A stretch of DNA of 64,000 bases from Monosporascus cannonballus. Its lineage: Eukaryota > Ascomycota > Sordariomycetes > Xylariales. A program made the translations under genes and the position numbers. Where the stretch lies: positions 18,884-82,883 of the forward strand of contig QJNS01000306.1 in NCBI GenBank assembly GCA_004154925.1. The letters run 5' to 3'. The notes beneath the pieces are model-generated. The model was not told the origin of the DNA and searched no databases. It worked only from the letters and a program-made list of their open reading frames with translations. Positions 51,458 to 61,383 of this stretch are shown here, piece after piece. Positions within the stretch are counted from its first letter, which is position 1. Each line of letters begins with the position of its first letter.

Positions 51458-53221
51458 CTAGGACACCTTTGGATCTCGAAAGGTCTGAGCAAGATTTGAC
51501 AGCCGAATATGCGTGCCAAGCCTTTTCTTTTCAAAGGCCCTCTCAATCTCGCTAAAAGACTTTCCCTTGGTCTCGATCATGTAAAAGAAGCTGACGACGG
51601 TGGCGGCGATGGTGCAACCGCCGAACATGAAGTACACGCTCGGGACGTTCCGTTCCAGCAAGATGGGACACACAAACGCCACAAAGAAGTTGCAGACCCA
51701 GTGGAAGACTGCGAGTCAATCAGAGAATGATGACAACACAAGTAATGAAAGGTCAATTGGCACGTACCGTATGCTAGATTCGTCGCCTGCGCCCGCGTGC
51801 GCGGGGGTTGGATCTCGGGCGCCCACACCTTGATGCTGATGCCCCACGTCGCGGACTGGATGATGCAGAAGAGGCAAATGGTGACGATGACGATCCAGCG
51901 GCCGGCGCCGTGGTCTGCATGCACCGCGTTGGCGGCGTACAGGCTGCCGACCAGCAGCAGCGTAATGGTGAGTCCGAAGCCCCCGGCGAGCGTGCTGGTC
52001 CTCCGGCCCCACTTGTCGGCAAATGTCGTGGCTGGGACGCTTGTTGTGAAGATCAGAATGGCAGACACCCCAGAGGCCTGGTCAGAAACAAGAATGTTAG
52101 CAGAAAATATAAGTTGGCAGTGTACTGCAACACCTACTAGGAACGAGGCTTGTTACGACCGAAGGCCTGCCTCCTGGAAGAGCATCGGAGCATACTACGC
52201 GCTAGCTATTCGCCATTGTGCAGATCGACATGTCCCTGAAAGTCGGCTAGCACTTACGAAGAGGACAGCATCAATACCGCAGAGCTGCAGGAACCCTAAC
52301 AGGAAAACCGCGAGGAAGGTCCGGCTCCGCACGTCTCGGGCCCACAGGTCCATGAACCGCACTTGATCCTTTTCCGGCGCAGGAGAAGAAGCAGCAGCTA
52401 CGGCTTCCCCAGGGAATGAAGATCCATTATTGTCACTGTCGGCAGGGGCATTCCCGTCGACCTGGCGCTCGTCGCGCTTCGCGCCCAGGGCCTCCCAGGC
52501 GCGTTCGGCATCGGCCTGGCGCCCGTGTAGCATCAGCCAGGGTGGGGAGTCGGGCAGGACGAAGAAGTTCGCCAGGACGTAGGCGGCGGCGATGAAGGCG
52601 TTGATGATGAAGGGCAGGCGCCAGGAGAACGAGCCGGGGATGTTGACGGTGCCGTAGCTAGTAAAGTACCCCGCGACGAGCCCTAGACAGGTCATGAACT
52701 GCGGGCCCGAGGTCAGGGGCCCCCGGCGCTTGGGCGGCGAGATCTCGCAGATATAGACGGTCTGGATGCCGATGAAGACGCCGTAGCCCAGGCCCTCGAC
52801 TACGCGGCCCAGCGCGAACATCACCAGGTGCGCCGCCGCCGCCTGCACCACTGCCCCGACCGTGAAGATGGCGGCGCCCAGCGCGATAGCCCGCGTCCGC
52901 CCCAGCGTGTCCGCTATCCGCCCGGCGAAGAAGGATGTCACGGCTGCGGAAAGCAGGACGCAGGATACGAGGACCCCGTGCACGGCGGAGTCAAGATGCC
53001 CAAACTGATGGAGGAAGTTCTCCATTTGAGTGACAGGGCCGACGATGCTGGTATCATTACTGTGGGGCGTGGATCAGCGTATTCCAACGACGTGTCTCAC
53101 TATTCATTCCAAGACATACATACCCCATGAGGAACCCTCCAAACGAGCACACTATCGTGGCTAAGGTGTACCCCGCAGGCTTGAGGGCGCGTGCCGATGG
53201 TAGGTCGATTGTCACCGGCAT
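51458..53221 (-). pseudogene. MFS sugar-porter-type transporter with one in-frame stop
   Basis: Five exons read on the minus strand: 53,221-53,124, 53,059-52,258, 52,194-52,138, 52,077-51,768 and 51,708-51,458, all with GT-AG introns of about 57-64 nt. The product (about 500 aa, the usual length) has the sugar-porter signatures: FLMGNDTSIVGP in TM1, GRIADTLGRTRA after TM2, GRVVEGLGYGVFIG in TM4, PDSPPWLM before the central loop, GFLQLCGIDAVLF in TM7, DKWGRR after TM8, and ETKGKSFSEIE after TM12. A low-complexity Ala/Ser insert lies in the central loop. Exon 3 carries a TAA stop (52,155-52,153) where relatives have Gln, that is, CAA changed to TAA. All other exons are open, so the stop looks recent. 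Using an earlier donor (GTAACA, 52,156) avoids the stop but breaks the frame of exon 4. Substrate unknown: hexose, polyol or quinate are typical. Confidence 0.85.
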
Positions 53222-54972
53222 GCTGGATCTGTCTCAATAGAGCTGCAATAGTAGAGCCTGAGATGACACCGTTTGGGATAGAAACGGTGAAGAACGGTCG
53301 GATTACAGTGTTCAAGTGCTTTGTTTGACCGCTCAGATGTCGGTACTAGCTTATATAATTGTTCTCGGATTGACCAATGCGTTACTGAATAATGGCTGAC
53401 GACGTCGGCCCCCCTGAGGGGGCATGGATTCGTATCGCATTCCCGCCCCCGGTGCTTCACACGCGTGTGGCATTCCCCTTCCGGATAGCACATAAAAAAT
53501 TCCTATTGCGGTTTAGTGTGACCGGCCTGATGGCATTCTCCCTGACCTCGCGTCGACTGGAGAGTTCCCAACGGCATACTTTGCATCGCTTGGCAAGTGT
53601 CAGCAGCCAATCAACAAGGATTCAATATCACCGACCACTTGGGAAACTGCCTGGGCTGCGGAGAACCAAAGGCAGTCCATGGATATTACATAAAAATGGC
53701 AGTGGCCTAGAGCTGTTAGGAACCTGACAATTTCGTTTTGAGACCTAATGCAGAAAATCATCAACCATACAGGGAATAGCTCAGGTATGTCGACTGTACC
53801 ACTGGTTGTTGTCTCCGAGGGAGAAAGGCGTCAAAGGAGGGGACATCTCGACGAAAGCTTCTATATACGAACCGGGTACATACATGCTTTGAGACAGTCT
53901 GGTTTATGAATATTTGTAGGCCACCAAAAAGCTGCACGTTCCATATTTGTATAGCCAGCGCGGTGTGGAACCTGGGTGTCGGGTTCGAGATTCGATAAGG
54001 GCCCCCTACTTTGTTAATAAGACGATCTACGACATATCCAGATATATTAGAATCTGTTCTTTGTTGTAGGTAACCCGAGACTTAGTGTTATAGGCCAATG
54101 GGTGTTGCTCCGAATAGACGGTTGGAGCAAAATGAGTGTAGCCCAACTCGGAAAAGTGAAACAACACCGATTTCTCTATAAAAGGCTTTCAAGCGAGCAG
54201 TAGGTTTTTATAGCGAACGCAATGCCTTACGGCTAAGCCAGTAAGCCAAGTCACTCTTCGCGGCTTCACACGTCGGGATTTGCAGCTTGATCTGCCAAAG
54301 AAGTCACGTCGACTACCGCAAGTTACCTATTAGGGGGCGTCATATAAACGCCCTCACACCAATCGCTAAGCCGGGTCCTCTTATCAGGGCAGTTGCGGGG
54401 CCCCGGGTATATCTATTGCCCACTTATATCATTGCAATGCCAGCCGGTAGGCACCCTTGATATCTGTGCCTGTTTATGCTGATCATTCTGTCTAGACGTG
54501 ATCGAAGATCAAAAATCGAAAACATGGCTTGCGTTCGGTGTGCCCCTGAAGTGATTTCAATTCCCCAAGTTTCACTACTTTCCAACTCCCTAAAAGGCTA
54601 TAGTTGCAAGCCAGCATATCTTGATCTGTGATGAGATTAATCCCTTGTACTCAAATGCTTAGCTCATAAATGGAGCCCATCCACTATGGCAGTACAGGGA
54701 CTTGTCCAGCTGCGCATCCCCTGTCCTATGTATCCATTCCTTGTGTATATCAAATCGAGGGAGATTCGAGACTGACGCAATGTCGTCTGTAGTGGTACAC
54801 TTTATGTCAAGCCTTCTAGGTATCCGTCGTAACACTTTCCTTTTTAGTCCATGGGTCATCTGTCTGTGTGGTGGCTCCCGGATATATAGGCATGAGCTGG
54901 GAAGAGGCTCGCTCTTCACTTAGATCCCATATCCTACATTTCGTGATTTCCGACTTCTTTAGCGAAAGAAAA
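53222..54972. other. Intergenic region without recognised genes
   Basis: 1.75 kb of normal composition. The longest frames (53,392-53,727 plus, 54,659-54,919 minus) lack recognisable domains. It contains the upstream regions of the transporter and of the P450 remnant, which are transcribed divergently. Confidence 0.5.
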
Positions 54973-56357
54973 ATGATTGATACGAATTTAACACTGATGA
55001 TCCTCCCTTTTCTGTCCCTGTCGCTGCTAGCCGTGCCATTCCTTGGCTTCCTTAGCCTGGTGGTCACGTACCTGCGCGACAAGAAGGGGTTCCGGAAGTA
55101 TCCCAACCAGAATTGGGCGTCGAGGCTAACGGGCCTGGCGTACGGGTGGGGGTGGGGGTGCGGGCGGTCGCACAGGACTTCTACACGAAGCGGCTGCACG
55201 AGCGGCTGCAGAAGCAGCCGGTGATCCGCGTCAGGCCCAACCGGCTATCATTCGAGCGGGCGGCGGCGGCGCAGGACATCTACGGCCTGCAGTCCAAGTG
55301 CTGCAAGACCGCGGCGTACGACGGCGGGGGGCCGCCACCTCAACAACATCACTGACAAGTCGGTGCACTCGGCCCGCCGCCGCATGGTCTCGCACTTCTG
55401 TTCTCCCAAGAACTTGGACGACTGGGAACCCAAGATCGCGAGCTGCGTCGCCACCCTCATGATGCAGATGGACAAGCGGTGCACCGCGCCGCACTCCCCT
55501 TCGTTGGACGTCGTCCCCAAGGACGAGCTTAAGTTCGATGTGCTCCACTGGATGTGGCTCTTCTCCGTCGAGGCCGCTATCAAGCTCATGCTCAGCAAGG
55601 ACGTCTACTTTCTTCAGCAACGGCACTGACCACGTACACTTCAAGGACGCCAAGGGTAAGGACCAGGCCGTAAGGACCAGGCCGTCAGGACCATCTATAA
55701 CTCGCACGCCACGCAACGTGCCGCCGCGACAGTCATCTGTGAGTTACGCCGAACGCGTGCTTGAGCAGCAAAGCGAATACAGATATTGGCCAGCTGACAT
55801 TAGGTTTGCAGGGGACATGGACAACTTCGGCACCTGGGTAAAAGTCACGAGCTTTTTCTCCAAGACATACGCCGAGAACTGGCAGGGGAGTGGGAAGTTC
55901 CACACGGCGATGGAGGCGCTCGTTAAGGAGCGGGTGGAAGCGGCACGCCAACGGCGAGGTAACCCATGACCCCTTCTCCCCGCTGCTGGAGGACAGCAAG
56001 GGCGACGAGCCCCCCCAGCACCACGACAGACCGCATCGCCGAGGTTGAGCAGAACGGTGAGTGTTGCGCTACTCCACCATGACACGCAAAACGTCCCCAA
56101 CAAAAACACAACAATAGTGGTGGGAGGGAAAGGAAAACCAACTGCTGACGAATGTCTTGCAAATTCAAAGTTGGCGCCGCCACCGACGGGCCGGCACCCG
56201 CGCCTGCATCGGCCGCAACATCTCCCTGCAGATGCAGGAGGTCGCCGTCGCCACCCTCCTCTACCGCTACGAGTTCGCCCTCCCGAGCCCCGGCTGGGAG
56301 GTCGAGTACGAGGAGTGGTTCAACCCGTGGCCCTTGAAGCCGCCCCTCAAGGTTTGA
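54973..56357 (+). pseudogene. Cytochrome P450, frameshifted and lacking its core
   Basis: Start at 54,973: MIDTNLTLMILPFLSLSLL begins a membrane anchor, followed by YLRDKKGFRKYPNQNWASRL, the proline/aromatic hinge of fungal P450s. Changing frame near 55,150 gives LHERLQKQPVIRVRPNRLSF and AAQDIYG; another change near 55,340 gives DKSVHSARRRMVSHFCSPKN and LDDWEPKIASCVATL. Later come GTWVKVTSFFSKTYAENWQG and LVKERVEAARQRRGN in other frames. The C-terminal end is present: AGTRACIGRNISLQM with the haem-ligand Cys codon at 56,205-56,207, then EWFNPWPLKPPLKV and the stop. The I-helix oxygen-binding motif and the E-x-x-R motif (roughly 150-200 residues) are absent between 56,000 and 56,150. The family is clear, the subfamily is not. 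It cannot encode an active enzyme. Confidence 0.75.
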
Positions 56358-56630
56358 CGCCGCACCCCAGCCGCACCCGTCCCCGATGTTCCCTTGGTGG
56401 TTTAGGGTGGTTACTAAGAATTCACATTTCGCAATCAATATTGCGCGGATAGGGCGTTTGTTCTTTTTTTTTCATGGGTTTTTTTACTTGCCTGTATTGT
56501 ATATGCAAGCTACCAACAACGCTCTCTGGTGATTTTCTTGTTAGGGGTTCTTATTCTGGTGGCTAGATAGAAGATTGCAAGTCGGTAGCGAAATGACCTA
56601 TTGTTTTCCCTGCTGTGCTAGGAACACCTC

Positions 56631-58283
56631 CTACGTCGTGTTCTGGCCAATCATCTGCTTCAAAGACCGGACCTCGGCCTGGGTGCGGTATCCGAGCGCT
56701 TGCTCAACGTCAGCGAGCAGTGTCCACGCGCGGAACTTCTTCGTGATGTCTTCGGGATGCTTTCCGGCTGTGAGGATATATATATGGTCAGCACACGTAC
56801 GGGATGGGTCACTCGGTGATGGACTCACCGAAGTAGATGGGCATAAGAGAGAAGCAGCGGACACCGTCTGGAAGCTCTGAATTGCAGATGCTGAGAATCA
56901 TGTTCGCGTGGTCTTGTACCTTTTTACGCCGGTCAGATTTTAGCAGGGGATGGAGCCCATGACTGACAAGGGCACATACGAGCTGATGATTGGTGGAGCT
57001 GTAATCACGGGGTTCTGCTAATAGAAGGATGTTGAGCAAGTGGTACCACAACGTAGTCCCGGCTATGCCCAAGGCGGTCAGCTTGTCACACAGAATTTCA
57101 GGGGGAAAGGGGGTGTGAGGGACAGGGTGGAGGGGCTCGGTGAGACTCAACCCGCAGCCGGAACAGCAAAGAAGACCTTCCTCAGCCCCTCATCACTCCT
57201 AACCCCATAGGTAGTACCCCAAAAGCTCGCACTGGTAAGCCCGTGCCAAACATCCAACCTGTCGATCAGCAACTGCCTGTCCGCGGTCAAATCCCCGCCG
57301 TAGATCAGGTTGATGGTGGTGCCGGCCAACCACATCAGATGATTGGCCAGGTGGTCCTCCGGGGCGCCGATTTTGGGCTTCGAGACGTTCCAGTCCCCCG
57401 GATCGAGCTGCAGGGGTCTCTCGTTTGCCAGGGCGATGGTGATCTCGTGGCGGATGTAGATGAAGAAGTTGGCCCGGTCGAGCCCCGCCGAGGTCGCACA
57501 AACCCCTCTCGACTTGAGCAGGTCCAGCGCGCCCATGGAGTGAGAGCGGTGGGACTCCTCTGCCGCCTCGAGCAGCTCATAGCTCATAAACAATATAGCA
57601 GCAGTGAGGGCCTCGCTGTGGGCTCTCCGCCACTCACTTCTCCGATGAGACAGTTGAGCGCCTCGCCGTAGTAGCGGGAGGCGATCGGTAGCCAGACATC
57701 GCCAGACGGTAGCATCGAGAGGTGCTTGGCGGTAAAGGCGCATATGCGGCGCAGTAAGAGGTCCGAGTAGGAAGCGCGACCGCTGACTTCAATTTGGTAG
57801 GTTTGCTGAAAGTCGAATATGTCCATCCACGTCGCCAGCTTTGCCCGCTAGACGGTGAACAGGTATGCCATTTCGTCTTTCAGGTCGACCAGGACGGGCG
57901 TTGACCCCGGCGTCCTTGGGCTGGTAGACAGACCGAGACGTCGGGGCTGTAGATTCCGAGGCTGCGGCTGTGACTGTGGGGGATGGTCCCGATACCGTGC
58001 TCGCGCTCGCTGGCGACAATATACTAGTAGCATGGTTGAGAATAGAGCTAGCGCTTGGCCGCCTCGTTTTCATTGGACTTATGATAGGTTCCTCAGCTGT
58101 GGGGCGTGTGGCCGCGACGGTGCCCCAGGCCGAGTGGGTTATGAACTCGGTGGCCCGGCATTGGAGCCCTAGGCGCTCGCAATTGCTGCACACCGGTTTC
58201 TTCTCATCACATCGGGTATGTCCGGCCTTACATGTAAAGCATCCTATAGAGTACCTGTCAGCGACCGCTGGAGCATCTGACAC
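56631..58283 (-). pseudogene. Zn2Cys6 fungal transcription factor, probably damaged
   Basis: The N-terminal zinc cluster reads CFTCKAGHTRCDEKKPVC then SNCERLGLQC, giving C-x2-C-x6-C-x6-C-x2-C-x6-C. A Ser/Thr/Pro/Ala linker follows. The regulatory middle region starts LVDLKDEMAYLFTV, a TAG stop (57,850-57,848), RAKLATWMDIFDFQQTY; then LLLRRICAFTAKHL, HSEALTAAILFMSYELLEAA, HSMGALDLLKSRG, and after another frame change PPEILCDKLTALGIAG and WYHLLNILLL. The last intron (GTGAGT...CACAG, about 56,833-56,769) is normal and the C-terminus AWTLLADVEQALGYRTQ is open to the stop at 56,631. Frame changes are needed near 57,900 (could be an intron), 57,633 and 57,160. No ATG precedes the zinc cluster in frame, so the true start is unresolved and may lie in an upstream exon. 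Its place between two P450 remnants suggests a pathway-specific regulator. Confidence 0.7.
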
Positions 58284-59820
58284 TTGCGTAATATTTCCAT
58301 CCTGTTTGTACGGAGGCTATGGTGCGGAACCTGGGTCCTCAGAAGCTAATCCGGCTTCATCATGTGAGTCGCTAGCATCGGTTTGCTTGTTTCGAGCTGT
58401 CTGTCGGCCAGCCTAAAAATGGCACTCCCTCCTAGTCGATGTCGGTACAGACGACATTTCCCCCCTCACGGAGTCGGGAAGAATTAAGCTCTTTAGGGTG
58501 ATCCCCCACTGTCGCCCCTTTTCACAAACGCTTAGTTTCAAGGCTGGCCGTAAGGTTCGGGGGCCACGGGACGGAATTTTCCGCTAAGACTTCGTAGTGC
58601 GGGTTGCTGCATCCCCTCTGGTAGAATGAATGGCTGGGGCTGGAGGCGAGAGGAAAGGAACGTACCCGTCTTTCTCCGTGGACCGCCGCACCTCTTGCGC
58701 CTCTCATTTGGGCTGCCCGACTGAGTAACTTCCATTTGGTATAGGTAGGCAATATCGGGCGATCACGCTGTTGTTGGCAGCCTGCTGTAGAGCTGGCGCC
58801 GCACATAGGCACTATATATTGCAACGCATGGCAGCGAAACAGTGCTCGTCCCTTCGGATGTTCCGCCCAGTATGTTTGTGATTTGCACTAGACCCGCTCC
58901 GCGTAACGTGCCGGACAGCCTTACGGCACTTGCTGCTAGGTTACGTGATTAACGCCAATATCCTGTGTTGCGCTTATGTGTCGGCTAGTCAGGGGTGCGA
59001 AGCGCACGTGCTAGGAGGCTACACAATAAGCGGTAGCGGCACAGACGCTTAGTTAAACTAGCAGTTACACTCTATAAAACGTTGACTTCGTGCTATTTGA
59101 CTTGCTACGATTTTCGCATTTATTCCAGAGCTAAACGGAAAATGAAGTTACCGCTTATTGGATAGCCTCCTGGTGCCCGAGAAGATATGCCACTCCTATT
59201 GCAAACCTATGAAAAGACCCGTTGTGCTGGTGGTCAAGTACTATCAACACAATCGCGACCTCGAATTTATGCCCTTACTTCGAGGGCCTATTAATACTTG
59301 GTACTGCCTCTCGTCAACGCGGATCATTAAATATATCTTCCTGGCCACATATGCTGCATATCACGGGCGGGATTTAATTAAAAGGACCCTTACCCTCATT
59401 GATGCCCATACAGTTCGCTAAACCGTTTTGTAACCGTATATTCCATTTATTCGGAATAAAGTCGATCGGACATATAATTACCAAAACGTAAGTCCGATTC
59501 GGACCTTTCTACGACAGTAATACCTATAAAGCTCCTTAGGTATGCAGAAAAGAATACTAGGTAAACATGGCTATGCCCAGACTGGTATCCGAATAACAAA
59601 ATACCCCATCACGTAATATCATACTCTGAATGCTTTTGACAGAAGACACCTCAGCCCTTTCAAGAACAACTCGGAAACAGTACCGAAATAGGTTGTTGGC
59701 TTTCAATATTGCGTAAGCCAAAAGTAATCAGATTACCCAGGGGCGTCTAACACACCATAACAGCAGCACTTCTGGAGGACGCCGAATGCACTTCCAGCCA
59801 TTTGGCGAGGAAGGGCAGTA
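58284..59820. other. Intergenic region, one unrecognised open frame
   Basis: An open frame at 59,158-59,421 (87 codons, containing RPVVLVVKYYQHNRDLEFMP) has no recognised family and may be a fragment of a decayed gene. The remainder shows no coding signal that I can support. Confidence 0.4.
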
Positions 59821-60300
59821 TATTCTCACCAGTTCTACCGTCCTCATCGCCGTCTGTTCCGCGTACTGGCTTCGAATCCCTCATTTCAGGCATTAAGGCC
59901 CCTGTCGTGGGTTATAGGTTATTTTCTAGCCTAGATGGATCGTCAAAATGCGGTTTGTAAAGGGCAACATGCTAATTCGGGAGGGCTACGCAATGGTCGT
60001 GAAATAGGTGGCTCGCGCCCATCATCGAGAATAGGGGGAACTAACACCTTGCGGTTCAAAGAGTCCATGTTCAAAGTACGCCGCAGCGATGCCGATATCT
60101 TAGTTGTCTCCAACAAGTACGTCGATGAGCTCCGTAACCTGACGGATAGCAGATCAGGGCTACCAGGGGCCATCTTAAGAACCTCTGTGGCCGCTATTCA
60201 GCCGCTGCCAAATCATCCCCACAGCCTTTTGTAGGAACCAAGCTAGCCCGTGACTGCTTCAGTAGAACTTTAAGCCGGGTGAAACAAGACCGGGACCTGT
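59821..60300 (+). pseudogene. N-terminal fragment of a second cytochrome P450
   Basis: A hydrophobic anchor ILTSSTVLIAVCSAYWL is followed, in shifting frames, by GIKAPVVGYRLFSSLDG, MRFVKGNMLIREGYAM, then FKVRRSDADILVVSNKY and VDELRNL, then RGHLKNLCGRYS. This is the N-terminal order of fungal P450s of the CYP503/ent-kaurene-oxidase-like type: anchor, P-x-V-G, R-F, G-Y, F-K-V-x-x-x-D-x-D-I-V-V-x-P-x-K-Y-x-x-E-L-R. Frame changes occur near 59,935 and 60,150. Beyond 60,300 similarity becomes unclear; a frame at 60,509-60,790 might be part of it. No I-helix, E-x-x-R or haem motif follows before the next gene. It differs from the P450 at 54,973-56,357 in every conserved block. Confidence 0.65.
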
Positions 60301-61383
60301 ATCAACCCTTCCCAGGGTTCTGCCATTGGCGGCCATATATATGACAGAAGGTTTGTACATACCACCAGAACCGATTTTCTGGCATAACAGAAAACTACCT
60401 TGGGACAACAAGGAGATAGCAAGGGGACGAAATGCGAATGCTATATAACCAGAAGTTTCAACGAACGAACGTGGGCGATGGGGAGATAGGAGATATATCG
60501 GAAAGTGCATGGCAAGGCTCGGCGGGGCGTTGCAAAGACAGCATCGGGATCAGCTGGACAGGCCAATCAGTCTTGCGCATAACTACGTACTAATGGTTTG
60601 CATCGGAAGGCAGGCCACATGCATTGCTTACCTACTGATTGGATACCTGGAGAAGATCCCAAAGGTGTTGGAGAAAGCAAAGAGCCAGGACAAGTTCCTA
60701 CGCCTCATTCTTAGTGCCGGCATTGACGTAAATTTTGTGTGGGCAGAGAGTAAGAAGACTACAGCTACGCAACAGTATAGACTACGATAGTAAGAGCATA
60801 CGAGGCCGGCAAGGTTATAAGGCGGGTGTTAGTTTCGAAGCCATTATATACTATGTAAATGGGCATGAAGAGAGTAATGGTAATAGCTATTAACTGCTCC
60901 AACCAGAATAGGTATAGGTACCTAGTAACGTTAGTAGTAGTAGTAGTAAACCGTGCAGCAGCAACAGATTGGCGCCGATCTCGCAAGCGGCGATGTACCT
61001 ACAACTCTAGAGGTACGAAGTACAAAGTACCTATCCCCAAGAGCTAGGTACCAAGGTAGTCTAATATCTAAATTCGGAGAAGTTGCATGTGGGGGATGGT
61101 TACAATATTGGAAAAATCCCACGCCGGAGAGAGACACGCCATCGAAATGAAATTGAATGACCTGATCGATCCAGTTTACTTTTTTGGCAACTGCAGGGTC
61201 CAGCAATATTTTGTCACAAATTTTCAATTCTGGTGATAGCTTCGTTTTTGATTGCTCATCGCACACTCCTGCCGGTTTGCGATTCTATACACAGCCACCC
61301 CCCCCCCCCCCCTCCCCCCGGCTCGCCATTTACATTTCATTCAATTAATTCCCTGCCATCCGAGGAATTAGACCCTCACCATC
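60301..61383. other. Upstream region of the aspartate aminotransferase gene
   Basis: Contains no recognised gene apart from an uncertain frame at 60,509-60,790. A GTAGTAGTAGTAGTA run lies near 60,931-60,946, and a 15-C tract interrupted by one T and followed by six C lies at 61,298-61,319, about 65 bp before the ATG. CT-rich tracts are common just upstream of highly expressed fungal genes. Confidence 0.5.
61298..61319. repeat. Poly-C tract in the 5' leader or promoter of the aminotransferase gene
   Basis: C15-T-C6, ending 64 bp before the ATG at 61,384. It is a pyrimidine tract of the kind found near fungal transcription starts; a role is inferred only. Confidence 0.6.

Noticed and set aside
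51797..52366. Plus-strand open frame of 189 codons across the transporter
   Set aside because: Runs antisense through two introns and three exons of a clear MFS gene; GC-rich shadow.
53392..53727. Plus-strand open frame of 111 codons
   Set aside because: No recognised family, no splice or neighbour support, partly overlapping the transporter promoter.
55231..55716. Minus-strand open frame of 161 codons
   Set aside because: Antisense of the P450 remnant; no domain of its own.
59158..59421. Open frame of 87 codons upstream of the second P450
   Set aside because: No domain recognised; kept only as a note because it may be a gene fragment.
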